DNA of 64,000 nt from Hymenopus coronatus. Taxonomy: Eukaryota > Arthropoda > Insecta > Mantodea > Hymenopodidae. Of this stretch, positions 32,690 through 44,400 are shown one piece after another (position 1 is the first letter of the stretch; every line of letters starts with the position of its first letter). Below the pieces are notes generated by a model. That model was not told the origin of the DNA and did no database searches. It worked only from the letters and a program-made list of their open reading frames with translations. The DNA lies in NCBI GenBank assembly GCA_030762935.1, contig CM060900.1, positions 286,040,784-286,104,783 on the forward strand. The letters run 5' to 3'. The position numbers were made by a program, and so were the translations under genes.

Positions 32690-33735
32690 TCTTCTTCTTC
32701 GCCAAGATTACCAGAGGGGAGAACACCACGGGCTGTTGGATTCTTCAATTATCTCCTAGATCTTGTGTCCTCGAGCATGTCCCGTACCTCCGCTAGTTTC
32801 GCTGGAGCGTCTTCGGTGTCGATGTGTGGAGTACTTGGTCAATAAGGTCGAAATAGCCGTTCTCTTAGCTGAAGACAGACTGATATCGACTCAATAAATT
32901 ACATCACTCTCCAGTTTGTAAAGAGGCCAGATAGTCGACCACCCTCTTCAGAAGAACTCTCACCTGCGGACCCAGTTCCTGCGAGGGTGCTGGCTTTCCG
33001 GATCCGTCGTATGGCAATACACTAGTTCTTAGCTAGCACTCCGCTAACTCCGTTTCGGTTTGGAGATTCTGATCGGTGCCCATTGGATTCAGCAGTTTCA
33101 TGGGCACTTCTTCCCAACAGCGCAACAATGCCCGAGAAACCCGTAATATTTTCAGTTGTGTATTCTGGTCAAAAGCCAAGTTACTTCACCGTTTGTCCTC
33201 CAGGTGCAGCTTCACCATCACTTCGCTTATTACGGACACAACTACATCGTTCCTCATGTTCACCCGGCAGATCCCCGGATGCTCGTAGAAGTTCCTGAGC
33301 AACACCTCGTCTCGGCAGAATTGCAAGACTCTCCGGCCGACGTTGACCATCGCCTTGTGATTTATGAGGGCATGTAGCCCCAAAATCACATTCTCAGTCA
33401 TCCTTGCAACGAACACCCTCATAGTTCTTCACCAAGCACCAAGTGGCAGCTCCAGCAGGGCCTCCTCCTCCACAGGCAAGATGTCGCCCGAGCCTTCACT
33501 AGTTGGTAGACCGGACTAGATATTCGTGTTGGCAAGCTCTTTGCCACGTCAGATATGGTGCAATCAACGACTGCACCTGTATTTACTAGTATTTGTCACA
33601 GCTTTCCGTATCCAGCCGTCTGCAATGAGTCTTTCGTCCACTCTTCTGCCTAAGACATGTAGCGTCACTCGAGGGTAGGGTGAGGATGGCTCCGATGTGC
33701 TCCTCGCCACGCCAATCTTCAAAGTGAATTCCGTG
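32690..33735 (-). pseudogene. gypsy-like LTR retrotransposon relic: protease to RT start
   Basis: A 78-residue minus-strand frame (33422-33186) reads FVARMTENVILGLHALINHK and AMVNVGRRVLQFCRDEVLLR, matching the C-terminal half of gypsy aspartic protease (the I-LG-DFL ... G-LR block) with Ala-Leu in place of Asp-Phe. Upstream (33735-33430) are traces of the protease N-terminus. Downstream, in broken frames, are LGPQVRVLLKRVVDYLASLQ, YQSVFS and a PWCSPLVI-like block near 32705-32740, the linker and entry to gypsy RT (usually SPWASPVVLVKKKDG). No LTR, primer-binding site or integrase was seen. It is too broken to assign below gypsy-like. Confidence 0.62.
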
Positions 33736-34285
33736 ATGAGCATATTTTAATGATCAAAAGAAATGGAAAATCTATATGGTGGATGGGGCAAAACACCTCC
33801 TTCAAATTGGGTAATCTATCAAGTAGTGGAAAGACTGGTGCGTGGGCTTACATTGTCGTGCATAAGAATATCTACTAATGCTATTGATGGGTGAGCTTGT
33901 CAAAGAAGTACTTTAAGTTTCTTGAGTGCAGATGTGCTGGATAGAAATTAATGTGCACCTATGAGGCAAAAGTTTTACCAGAAAACATACTTCTCATTCC
34001 AAAATACTGTCGCCATAAACTTCCCTACCAGTCGCACCATGTACTGTTTCTTCCTCGGCGAGGATGTGTGATATCATTCCATTGATTGCTTCTTCGATTC
34101 AAGTTAAAAAAATGAATCCAAATATCGTCTCCAATCACAATTTTCACTAAGAATGCCCCTCCCGCCACATTGAAGCACTGCAAGAGCTTTGAAGCTATTG
34201 GTTTTCTTGTCTCTTTATTGAAGACGTTTAACAATGTAGGACTATCATAGACACACTTTTGAGTACACTAGTTTTCAAATACACT
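33736..34285. other. No recognised feature
   Basis: About 550 bp without recognisable elements. The minus-strand frame at 34025-34234 includes FLVKIVIGDDIWIHFFNLNRRS and then QWNDI, which faintly recalls a mariner VDETWIH-Y-PE block. It is isolated and weak. Confidence 0.35.
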
Positions 34286-34289
34286 AGTT

Positions 34290-34545
34290 TTCCCAGGCCG
34301 CGGGTTCAAACTCGGTGGAGGACAATGGATTTTTTCGGGCGTAAAAATCCTTAGCATGGCTTCCTTCGGAAGGGAAGTAAAACCGTGGGTCCTGGTCGTA
34401 GGCTTACGGCACGTAAAAGAACCTCAAGCCTGATAGCGAGGCCTCTGAGCAAAATTAAGCGATCTTTCGCGCCCAAGATAGAATGGGACGCTGAGAACCA
34501 CAGCTGTTAAAGAGCGTCCATAGATAAAACACCATTTCTATGACA
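34290..34545 (+). mobile_element. tRNA-derived SINE, family C, head truncated
   Basis: It starts at a B-box-like GCGGGTTCAAACTCGG (34300-34315) and continues with the full family-C body (AAAATCCTTAGCATGGCTTCC, GGCACGTAAAAGAACCTC, AATGGGACGCTGAGAACC) to AAAGAGCGTCCATAGATAA. The A box is absent. No clear target-site duplication. Confidence 0.82.
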
Positions 34546-35652
34546 CAGCCTTTACCCATTGGAGGGCATGAGAAAAAAAAATAATTTCTTGTTACCAACC
34601 ATTTTCGAGAATGATCTTGTCAACCACCTGAATATTGCTTGGGGTCACTGCAATTGCTGACCTGCCAGTCCTCTTTCATCAGCCAATGCCGTTTGCCCTT
34701 CAGCTTCTTTGCACCGACGAAGCCTTTGTCTAATTCTTTTGATGTCTACTGTTGTATCTGCATAAACCATTTTCTATCATTTTAATAAATGAGAGTATGT
34801 CTTTCATCTTCTGCATTCATTGATTCTATATCAGAATGCTACCTGGCACGTACATCGATGTACCTTATTTAATAATAGTATGTAGCGCTACCGCCTGTTA
34901 CTTTGGGAAGCTGCCGCTGCAACGGATTGCAGAAGTTTCGAGAAATTGTGCCGAATTCTAAGTTTTACATAACTAATATGCATATTTAAGGATAACAAGA
35001 ATGGGGGGCATTCATTTGCGACTAACGCTCGTACTTTGTGTTGCATAAAATTCATAGAGGCGATTACTATTTCAATTTCAATCAGAGTTTTACGAACCAT
35101 TACTGTACTTATAGAAAACATACTCCAATAAGTGTTATAGGCAAGAAGATATACAAATTCCAATTTCGGGTCACAAGCAGCTTCTTTCAAGCTATCACAT
35201 ACTGTGGAAAGTCGGGTACGCAATGGAAGCTTTAGCAGATGGAGACTCTATTATATGGCTTTAAAATAATACGTCTTTATCGAATGGATACTCCGCGAAA
35301 TATGCCTCTGTCTTCTAAGTTGTTCAAGACCTAGAGTCTTAAAAGTTATAGAACTGATTGAAAAACTACTCCTAATAAAGTTAATGGGTTTGTAAGTTAT
35401 TTTCCGACTGACTGAAGTAGCAGTCGGATACAAAGGCAATGCACAGTAGTAATTTTCATATGTGGTGTAAACAAAAATCTTTCTGTTACTAAATAACTAT
35501 GGATCCTGTAACCCTTGAGGAGTAACCAATGGGATAACTACTCCGAGGATTGAAAGGTACAGCAGAAAAGAAGAATCTACACTTGAAATGGCGGCAGCAG
35601 TAAATGGTATGTTGAGGACATTTTAGAACCCTTAGGAGCGCTTTGAAAGTTT
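34546..35652. other. No recognised feature
   Basis: About 1.1 kb; the longest frame (34888-35223, minus, 111 codons) has no family resemblance that I recognise and is not supported as a gene. Confidence 0.5.
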
Positions 35653-35661
35653 TCAGGGTAT

Positions 35662-35890
35662 GGATTTTTTATAGTGTTTAACACCCACTTTTACTACTAT
35701 AGCACCACAAGCGATGACACAGATGATACATGGAATGAAGATGGATCACCAATAAAGCGATGGCGGAGGTAGCCGAAGAACCCCCGAGGTAACCCGCCCC
35801 TACGCCACTTTGTCCTTTATAAATCACACATGCATCGCCTGCGATCTGATGGGACGCGAGTGGTCTAACCACTCGGCTACGGCACGGTCC
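35662..35890 (-). mobile_element. tRNA-derived SINE, family B, near full length
   Basis: On the minus strand: GACCGTGCCGTAGCCGAGTG, GGTTAGACCACTCGCGTCCC (A-box region and degenerate anticodon arm), a damaged B box (ATCAGATCGCAGGCG) and the family-B body ending in GGGTGTTAAACACTATAAA. A 9-bp repeat TCAGGGTAT (35653-35661 and 35891-35899) flanks it. Confidence 0.85.
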
Positions 35891-36510
35891 TCAGGGTATT
35901 TATGTCGAGTATAATAATTATTGTTGGTGTTTTACGCTACTTAATTCATTTCTACAGCAATTTCTGCCACCGCTACAATGCTTCTGACGTTTTTTATGCT
36001 AATTGTTACGTTTTTTAACATTTGTGTATGTTCCTGGATGGTTTGATCGCTTTTATAGATTGTCCTTCTTTTACAGTTCTGTAATATCTTTCCCTGGTTT
36101 GAATCCTTTATGAACATTTCTACATACTGTTTCAGCCTGTTTAGTCCTTTAAGAGTCTAACTTTGTTGTTGTTGATGATGATGATGATGTTTGGGGTTTA
36201 AGGGCGCTTAACTGCTGGGTTATTAGCGCCCTTAAAAGTTAAAACAGTTAGTGTATATAAATAAAAGCAATCTAAAAGAATAATAATCAAAATAGTTAAA
36301 TTAATAGCTAAAACAGTGTAAAAGCAAAAATAAAAATCATACCTGGTTAAAAACTAAAATACAAGTCTAAGAGTACACTCACCAAGGGAACGAGTGTCGA
36401 TTAAATTAAAACAGAGTTCAGTTAATTTCGTCTGCCTTAAAAAATTAAAAGCTTCAGCTACCATTTCAGTGTCATCAGTCTAGCGAAACAAAAAAAAAAT
36501 CACATTAAAA

Positions 36511-37112
36511 TCATATCCTTGATGGAAACGGAAACTTGGATAAAAATTTAAAATTTTGAGAGATCACTTCAGTATCATCCTCCAAGATGTTCGAAATATT
36601 GGCCGGCAGTTGGACAGCGGCTCTTGGTAGCCCTAGAGAAGCGCACTCTACCAACAAATGTCGGACCGACAATGGCGCTGCACAAAGCGCACAGACCGGA
36701 GCAATTTCCATCTTAAAATGTAGCTATGAGTAAAATGGGAGTGACTGATTCGTAAGCGACCTCCTCTCGGCGGGGTAAACGAGAAGAACGTGACCCAGTT
36801 TACAGGAAGGTCCTTTACTTTTCGTAACTTGTTGCCACGGAGAGCCGACCACTCTGCATACCAGCATGAAAGTACCGATCTCCGTACAACAAGCTTGAAG
36901 TCTAAGGATGTAACGTTAGGAGTCATAAGACTGGGTTCCGCGGCTGCCGTCTTCGCTGCCAAATCCGCTAGTTTATTCCCCGACAAACCAACGCAATTCA
37001 CATTAACGCCTGTCGCGTGCAAAATGTTGAACGTATCCTGAACACACTGTACCATAGGGTGGTAGTTGTACAGCTCCCAAATGCTCTGAAGGGCACTGAG
37101 GGAATCGCTCAT
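36511..37112 (-). pseudogene. I-like LINE copy 2: RNase H and C-terminal Cys motif
   Basis: The frame 37112-36648 contains SDSLSALQSIWELYNYHPMV (RNase H catalytic Asp in SDS), GLSGNKLADLAAKTAA (usual WIPGHVGLPGN-x-AD-x-AK, here missing WIPGHV) and WSALRGNKLRKVKDLPVNWV. A shifted frame (36711-36511) has VCALCAAPLSVRHLLVEC, the C-x2-C-x7-H-x4-C motif. RNase H would remove RNA from the RNA-DNA hybrid; loss of the His segment and the frameshift make this one dead. Confidence 0.82.
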
Positions 37113-37297
37113 TATAAGGCAATCACCCAGATTTCGACGGCGACCAAGGAGAACGGTGCGTTATATGGCAGAGAGCTCTGCAGAGTAAATGGAATGTGCC
37201 ACTAGACAAACCGAAAGTATAAGAGGTAGTCCCAGTAACAAAGGCAGATCTGACACCATCGGAACACTTACTCCCTTCGGTATATATACAAATACGG

Positions 37298-37756
37298 TCA
37301 CTGCAATTGGATAAAAAGTTCTAAAAAGCAAATACAGATACTAGACACAGGCGTAACAGATTTCCCATGAGCCGTCATCCTAAGATAGACGTGAGATGTA
37401 GTGAGGAACCAAGGTGGGTACACACTCTCCCACTTGGGGAACATGCGAGACAGGGCAATATGATATTTCGGAAGAAGCTCACGGAAACGGAAACCTGCAG
37501 GCCTAAGACTGAGAGACTGGTTTCTATAGCGTACGTCCAGCTCGGTATTGAAAAATGGAGTAAGCGTTGGATGGGAAGGTATGCACCACAGCTCATAGCC
37601 ATAATTACCCAACAGGACATTTCGTAGACACCGAAGAGGGGGTTCTGTCGGAAAAGCTGTCGGTTGAAAAGCGATAGCCATTGTCCGAGCTCCAAGTCGA
37701 AAGATTATCCAAACACTGCTGGAGACGGCGAACCTGGGAAGTACAAAATATGGCAA
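37298..37756 (-). pseudogene. I-like LINE copy 2: thumb/connection fragment
   Basis: A 152-residue frame whose first 50 residues are out of register and whose remainder matches copy 1: CLRNVLLGNYGYELWCIPSH, LRPAGFRFRELLPKYHIAL and SVYPPWFLTTSHVYL, ending near TAHGKSVTPVSSI. This is the segment between RT and RNase H. The join to RT upstream skips about 130 residues present in copy 1, evidence of an internal deletion. Confidence 0.78.
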
Positions 37757-37789
37757 AATTGTCTACAAATAAGCAGGACGAGACCCCTG

Positions 37790-38396
37790 AGTGAGCACAT
37801 TACGATATAGAATTAATCGCTATAGCAAACAGCGTCACGCTTAGTACAGACATCTGTGGAACTCCCTTCTCTTGAATACAAGAATGCGAAAAAACCGAGC
37901 TGACCCTTACTCGGAAAACCCGATCGCTCATAAAATCCTCAATGAACAATGGTAAGCGCCCACGTATATTCCAGTTGTGGACGGTACATAAGATACCTGC
38001 TTGTCAAAACGTGTCATAATCTTTCTCGAGGTCAAAAAATATCCCGACTCTTTGGCGGTGCTTGAGAAAGTCGTCCATGATCTGCGTCGATAGCGAAACA
38101 AGGTGGTCATCTGCTGAACGACGTCTTCGAAAACCGCACTGAGTGTTTGTCAGTAAATGGTGAGATTCGAGCCACCACACCAACTGTCCATTGATCTTGC
38201 GTTCCATCACCCTGCAAACGCAACTGGTGATGGAAATAGGACGGTTGCTGGAAGGAAGATGTCGGACTTTTTCAGGTTTACGAATAAATATGACGATGGC
38301 CCGCCGCCACTTGTCTGGGAAAGTGGTGTCCATCCAGACACGATTATAGACCTCGAGTAGGAAAGCCTTACCATCAGGAGAGAGTTGTTGCAACAT
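37790..38396 (-). pseudogene. I-like LINE copy 2: reverse transcriptase
   Basis: The frame 38396-38004 aligns throughout with copy 1 RT: LQQLSPDGKAFLLEVYNRVW, PDKWRRAIVIFIRKPEKVR, NRPISITSCVCRVMERKING, TQCGFRRRRSADDHLVSLST and FFDLEKDYDTF with the first catalytic Asp. Beyond a frameshift near 38005 follow a GVPQ-like region (37860-37880) and VDNFAIFC for the expected VDDFAIFC (about 37760-37740). The second catalytic Asp of the pair is therefore Asn. Confidence 0.82.
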
Positions 38397-38441
38397 TTGG
38401 ACGTGGATGCCATATGGTCCTGGTGCACAGTGTCGTGAAGA

Positions 38442-39020
38442 TTAAAGTGCAGCATCTAGCTCCACCATGGTGAAAAGGCGATTATAATCTTCAAGGTTTC
38501 CAGACCAAAATGAGAATCCTTGAGATTTCAGCTGAGCCTTAACTGTAAGAAACTCGGGGGAATAATTGTCTAAGGTAGACACATCAGCGAAAGCACTGCC
38601 TAGAGTGTTCACCACGTCAAATGTATCAACAACAGCTCCAGCAGCTGTTTTGAGACCTGCGATGGGCATATGGGTGGATTTTCCGGCCATATGCCTCGAC
38701 TTATCCCATACAAGAGAGGAAGGTGTATTGTGATTAAAGCAAGCAACTAAATTGCTCCACGATTGTTTTTTGATATCCTGAGTAGCTTGCCTTAACTTGG
38801 CGCGCAACTTCTTATACTGTATCAGGTTCTCCAGTGTAGGGCGACGCTGGAAAAACCTGAGAGCACGCCTACGGGCACGAATGGTAGTCCAACATTCATC
38901 GGTCCACCAAGGAATCGGAAACCGACGTGGTGAGCCAGGCGACTGCGGGATAGACTGCACAGCAGCAGCAAGAATTGTTGCTGTGAGGTGGTCACAAAAA
39001 AATAACGGAGTCGTGTTCAT
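38442..39020 (-). pseudogene. I-like LINE copy 2: endonuclease-RT linker
   Basis: This 192-residue frame corresponds to residues about 245-435 of the copy 1 ORF: QSIPQSPGSPRRFPIPWWTD, RARRRALRFFQRRPTLENLI, NTPSSLVWDKSRHMAGKSTH, then PIAGLKTAAGAVVDTFDVVN and SGNLEDYNRLFTMVELD. The region is well conserved between the two copies. A short frame upstream (39201-38992) holds ISDLHSGYQFPILIG, the endonuclease end, with the SDHFP motif changed to GYQFP. Confidence 0.82.
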
Positions 39021-39290
39021 TGCGGATAAAAATCGCCAATCGGGAGAAAAGATTCCAGTTGGTTCGATCCAAACGCCATATAGGCATACATGGGGAACAT
39101 ACGTGTTGTGCTAAGATACCTATAAGAATGGGAAACTGGTAACCAGAATGCAAGTCAGAGATGATATTACAGCAGAAGCAAACAGTTACTGTGGAGAACA
39201 AACAGCTATGTCGTTGTGAGAAATAATCTATTATGCGTCAGATAAGAATGTAGGCTCTCCGGTGTCAATGGCAGCCTCATACCACGTCCC

Positions 39291-40555
39291 TGAACCGCTG
39301 TATCACGTCAGCGTTAGCTCATCGCTGACCCAATCTCTGCTACTCACGTAATGAATACCGACTGACACTGTCAGGTTCAGAATCAAACTCAGACTCAGAA
39401 TGAGGCGTTCGAGTCGAACTCTTTCTCCCGATCGTCTCAGGTTTGCCAACCTTTGGGCACTAACAAACTGACGGCTTTCGGACCTCCCGAAGTCATCTGC
39501 TAAATAGTGGTCCGTCCCTATCTGTTGTAGGAAACTTATCCTCAACATTTCCTGCAACTTTACAACTGGAGGTTTCATACTTGAATGTATTCGACTTCTA
39601 TTTGAGTTCGTTAAGCTTACGTTCTCCCCGCAACGCTAACAGAGCTAAATTTATACAGATTATTTCACATATATTGAACTCTTCGGGTAAGTACAATTTC
39701 GGATACGTAATGAAATAATAAGTAACCAAACCCAAAAACTGACAGAATTATATCTTGGTTTTTATATTTTCAAAATATTAAGAGTATGCCTTTTAAAGCT
39801 GTAAATAAATATCTGTAAGGTCATCAAAACCCGCTTTATGGTTCCTATTATAGTGGAGTTTGATCCTGAAGCGCTATATATATATGCAATTTGAACATCA
39901 TATATTAATCAGCAGACCTTCTTGGTGTTGTAACTTACAAAATACTCTTTCTGATATTCTTCATGAAACTCACGTCGCGAGTACGAAGCATATCTGCCAC
40001 TGAATGAGCCAAGGGAATGAGTTGCTTTCAGTGCACTGACCCTTTGGATCCGTTTTCCCCATGCCTGGTGTATATCGTACTTCATGTCTGTGGTCGCCTT
40101 GTTTCTGGAATTGCGGGTAGCCTACCGAATGAAGACTAGGAAGTCGAGCGCCCAAGAAAACGTGCGGGCATATTACCTATTCCTTTTGGACTTTACCTTT
40201 TATTTCCTTCATTATTTTTTTACCTTTACAATTTTGGCATCCTTTAACCAAAGGTGTCATATTAAACGATGAATATAAATCGAGTACGCGAATGAGCTCG
40301 AGGTTCTAAAGGGCTAAAGTTAGCTAAACAATGGTCGGAAAAAATATGGTAAAAAAGTCATCAGCCAGGAGCTTGAGACAGCCAGGATTCCAAACTGTCT
40401 CAGTGTCGTAGAAGATACAATTCCTCTTCTATTTTAGGCGTTTGAAACTATACTGTTTCCCAATATAACTAGAAAACAACACAATGTTTTACTTCGTACT
40501 ACTCAATTTTGAGGAAAATAATCAACAGACCATGTAAACTACTCTCTAACGTGGT
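39291..40555. other. No recognised feature
   Basis: About 1.25 kb. The 91-codon minus frame at 39303-39578 does not match the missing part of the adjoining LINE and has no motif. Confidence 0.5.
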
Positions 40556-40559
40556 ACAT

Positions 40560-41190
40560 TGGCGGAGCATCTTACCGATACTGAAATGGAATTAATAACG
40601 ATGGAAGCGTCAGATGTAATCAATACTTACTACACCAATTTTAGTTGCCCATAGCGGTAATTTTCATGTTGATGAGCCTTATAGATAGTGGTGTAATAAT
40701 GAAACGGAAAGGAAGCACAGGTATATACATAATTTAACACAATAAGTATTCTATTCCATTTAGCTGTACGTACCCGTTATGAAGATGCATGTGGGTATTG
40801 GTGTAGAAATTTGTTAAACACAAATGTGTTTATACATATACGCATCGTTATCTGGAATACGGAGAATTCAAGTTTGTTCAACATCCTACCGCATAAATGC
40901 ATCAGTTATCCAAAGCGCAAATTTTTGTTTTCATTAGTGTTCAACAGATTTTTAAACCAACACTCACAAACGGGATTAATGACAGGCATATACAGCTAAA
41001 TCAAATAGACCACTCACTATATTATACCTGTGTTTCCTGTCCTATTCATTATTACACCACTATTTATACGGCTCACCAGCATGCATAATTACCGCTATGG
41101 GTAGCTAAAACTGGTGAAGTATTGATTATATCTGACGTTTACGTCGTAATTAATTTTATTTCAATTCAGTAAGACACGTTGGGAGTGTAC
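40560..41190. repeat. Diverged 630-bp palindrome without spacer
   Basis: Left arm 40560-40870 and right arm 40880-41190 are reverse complements with frequent substitutions. Matching phrases include CGTCAGATGTAATCAATACTT (first 20 bases) near 40608 versus its complement near 41120, ATAGCGGTAATT near 40652 versus 41090, and GTGGTGTAATAATGAA near 40689 versus 41050. Similarity extends almost to the centre (TTAGCTGTACGTACC near 40761). Either a large foldback element or an old inverted duplication. Confidence 0.8.
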
Positions 41191-41930
41191 CCTGTAAGGT
41201 AGATTGAGGAAACCGTATGTACCGAAGTTTAGTTTTACGTGGCGATAAAGGCACAGTATGGAAGCGAAAGACGTGCAAGACCCAATTGCAAAGCTTTCAT
41301 AACTATTTCAAGCTACAGAAAACGCCGTAAGTGTTCTTTATGTACTGTTGTTTGGCCAAATATGGTTAACAAATATTATACGAAAATTTCAGATTGCGGA
41401 AGTCAAATATTTGGTCCTAAAGATCTTGAATAAGCATAATTGATAATCGCCTTAACATTACTCATCTAGTGGGTCCAAGTGTCCGTGGGACAACACACAT
41501 GTCCTTAAAATAGAAGGAGGATAGGAAATATGCCTAAGCAGTGTTTGTTTTGTGATTTATAGCTATAAAAATGGGCAATTTCAACACTAACGTATTCCGT
41601 TACTTTTGTTGGTTGTTTCTTAGGTATAAACTACTATGTTTTGTTTATTTATTTAAGCTTTGGTAGATATCGATTAACTGATGAATTTAAAGAAAAGCAT
41701 TAACTATTTTCTCCAGTATTATTAACCTCCTTAAAATGAAGATGAAACTAGTCGCTGTGAGAACTTGGTAAGGTCCAGGAAGACAACAGACAACAATGGC
41801 GGTAGGCTCAAAGTATCGCCGACATGAAAGTCAAATAATAAATGTTAGGAGAGAATAATTTTCATAAAAGGTGCAGCAACCGAAGTTTCATAAATTCTTT
41901 CAGATAACATGTCATTCAGAAATATTGTGT
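41191..41930. other. No recognised feature
   Basis: About 740 bp with only short frames. Confidence 0.5.
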
Positions 41931-41931
41931 T

Positions 41932-42178
41932 AGAACACCACAATTCTAGATTCAAATTATTATTTTTCTCTTTTCGCTTTTAACCCTTCTCGTATGGAAT
42001 ATTTTCATCCCCAGGACTTACAAGACAGCGCCTCGGGTCAGATGTCTGCAATTGTTTAAGAACACCAAAATTCTAGATTCAAATTATTAATTTTCTTTTT
42101 TCCTTTTTTATCCTTCTCGTGTGGAATATTTTCACCCGCAGGATTTAAAAGCCAGCACCTCGGGTCAGATGTCTGCTG
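41932..42178. repeat. Two-copy direct repeat of about 123 bp
   Basis: 41932-42055 and 42056-42178 align along their length (AATTCTAGATTCAAATTATT, CCTTCTCGT-TGGAATATTTT, CCTCGGGTCAGATGTCTGC). The right copy is the 3' part of the SINE-like element at 42056-42425, so the left copy is an extra tail in tandem. Confidence 0.85.
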
Positions 42179-42425
42179 AGCAACAGACGGATTCTGGATC
42201 AGAGAAAGTAGCCAGGATGAGTGATCAGCCCGATACCTGGTATGAACGTGAGGAAGTAGACGAAACGTAATATGGGCAAAATGGATGATAGGAAAGGTGA
42301 TGATGGTGTAATAGCCACAGAAAACCCACTCAGTCCTCCACAAATCCAACATGCCATCACTTGGCATTGAAACTGGGTCACCTAGGTGGGAGGCACGCGC
42401 ACTAACCACTCTGCCTCGGCGTCGC
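42056..42425 (-). mobile_element. tRNA-derived SINE-like repeat, family E
   Basis: On the minus strand from 42425: GGCGACGCCGAGGCAGAGTG with GGTTAGTGCGCG (a good A-box region, tRNA-like), a weak B box (CAGTTTCAATGCC) and a body of about 280 bp that ends in the duplicated 3' segment. No target-site duplication was found. Confidence 0.6.
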
Positions 42426-42714
42426 CTAGGATTCAGATTCTAGCTTTAAAAGTGCAATGAGTAATACAGCACAGAAAAATGTAACTCGGTAACATTCTGA
42501 ACCACTCCAAGGGCGGTTATAAGCATATGCAAAACAAGGAAGGGAAAATATTAATTTGAAATTTGTAGAACCTCGGTATGTAAACCACTTAAGAACACAT
42601 GCTTAGATTTTATCAATATTACTATTTCCTATTCAGTCCAACAGCAATGTAAACTGAGAGGAAAATCCTGCAATAGCTTTTCGAAAATAGTTCCCCCAAA
42701 ACGGATAAAAATAG

Positions 42715-44400
42715 TGTTTATTTTTGTTACTGTACTACATTTCACAACAGTAAATACCCAGCATGCTATGGGTCACCTAATTCTCAGGTGTTCATGCATA
42801 GGTGGTATGAGAATAAAATATGCCATATGTTTCTCTTTTCTTTATGTTCAAGTGTGCATGACAGCATCCGCTCACCTCGCAGCTATGGAAACCAATATTT
42901 CAGCAAGCATTGTAAACTAATGCGAAAGTATTGCAAATTCAACTCCAATACGCTTGCAGAGAATATACTGTTATTGTGTTTCGATAAGTAGTTGACCTGA
43001 AGTAAAACGCTCCTAGTGTTGGGTGCTATGCTTACAAAGATAAATTTAATCAACAGCAATTGTGCCTGTGGCTAGAATAGCTGGAGTGAATAAAGTGTGC
43101 CTCTGCTGAGTAACAGAGAAATCGGGAAATTGATCGAATCTCGTGTAACTTGTACTTTTTTCTTTCTTTTAATCTTTATTTTCGTGACCTGTACGAAAAT
43201 AAATTTGAGAGATATGTGGAACCTCCTTCTGAAGAAAACTCCTCCCACAAATCAGCAACTTACATGATTTGTTTTATTTTGCATAGAGGTGCAATATTTG
43301 CCGCCGTCTTATGAACGCTGCAATACGATTGAAATTTTAAAACTGAATACTTTATAAAACACAAATTGTAAATGCTGAAAATTACACAAGAAAATACCAT
43401 ATGTCAACTGGTAAACATTCCTCCCATAGTCATTTTTTTTTTCCTTTAAACAATCACATTTAGGGCATCTGTCTACAATTCTCGAATACTATTGTCAGGT
43501 TAAAGGATTTATTTCAGCCTTGCCTTGTTAATGTTTATAAAAGCTTAGGACAAATATAAGGAAGCATTTGTATCTGGTTCATGTTGGAAGATCTTGTTAG
43601 ATAGTAAGGAAATTAAAATATTACAGGAACAAAAACGAAAGTAATTTCTTCAGAACTGTTGATTGAAACTCAGCATGATTACATTCCTTTAAAGTTAATT
43701 ATCTTAATGCAACTCATAATTGTGTGTGAGAACGAGACTCAAAAGTATCGAAAACAAATTAATGTAATGTACTATATACCACAGGAAAGCATTTAATGGC
43801 ATAAAAGTTGCATTAATGGCCACAAAATGCATTCTAAACAGTAGCAAATGCCAGCAAATAAATTCCTTAATGGCATATTAAATATTGCGCATACAGTTCT
43901 GGATTCCTTGAACGTGAAGCAACCTTTACACCTAGCAGCGTTGTCATTTTGTTTATTTCCAGCACTACACAATATTGCTATGTGCCCATCAACTGGTTGT
44001 TTAGAAGTATGCCATTATCCTGATTCTCCATTCCTGATGACAATGGATAATCTCGAGGAATTAAAGATATTTGTTAATGTTCCATTTCAGTAAACAAGCA
44101 CGCGAGAGGTGAGGATGATGCTATGTACTTTTGAATGCACAGATAGCGTTGCAGCAATCACGGCTATTTTTCAAGTTGGTAGATTGCGCTGTATTCGCCT
44201 AATACAAAGTGCTAACTTTGCGTTACGTTTGTACTGCCCTGAGAAATGGAGAATATTTTGCTTCTAGATATTGGTTTCATTTATTTAAATGATGAAAAGA
44301 GAAGACTATTTAGAGCAAAAATGAATATCGCTATCTTCAGTATGGGCTACAAGTCCATTTACTTCCTTTTGTTAATGACAGACCGCTTATGAAGAAATAA
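42715..44400 (+). repeat. Left arm of a large diverged inverted repeat
   Basis: 42715-43570 is inverted relative to 48960-49830, and 43840-44400 relative to 45260-45835. Diagnostic shared phrases are CTCCTAGTGTTGGGTGCTA (43010 and 49505), TATGAACGCTGCAA (43309 and 49208) and GATTCCTTGAACGTGAAGCA (43903; complement at 45778). The arm contains a degenerate tRNA-like segment at 43065-43160 with GATTGATCGAATCTC-like B box sequence. Confidence 0.8.

Larger units (their letters stand above)
36165..39290 (-). mobile_element. I-like LINE, 5'-truncated and internally deleted (copy 2)
   Basis: The same family as the element at 55254-59631, on the minus strand. Order: endonuclease end (39270-38990), linker (39020-38442), RT (38396-37790), thumb remnant (37756-37298), RNase H (37112-36900), Cys motif (36711-36640) and 3' UTR with a stem-loop, ending in ATC/AAC units at 36165-36190. 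Compared with copy 1 it lacks ORF1 and most of the endonuclease, and about 400 bp between the RT active site and the thumb are deleted (junction near 37700). Several stops and frameshifts. No target-site duplication was found. Confidence 0.88.

Noticed and set aside
34025..34234. Second mariner fragment (IGDDIWIHFFNLNRRS)
   Set aside because: Only a brief resemblance to the mariner VDETWIH block; no other mariner motif or TIR nearby, so not annotated as an element.
34888..35223. 111-codon minus-strand frame
   Set aside because: No recognisable motif, no splice signals considered convincing, AT-rich composition like the flanks.
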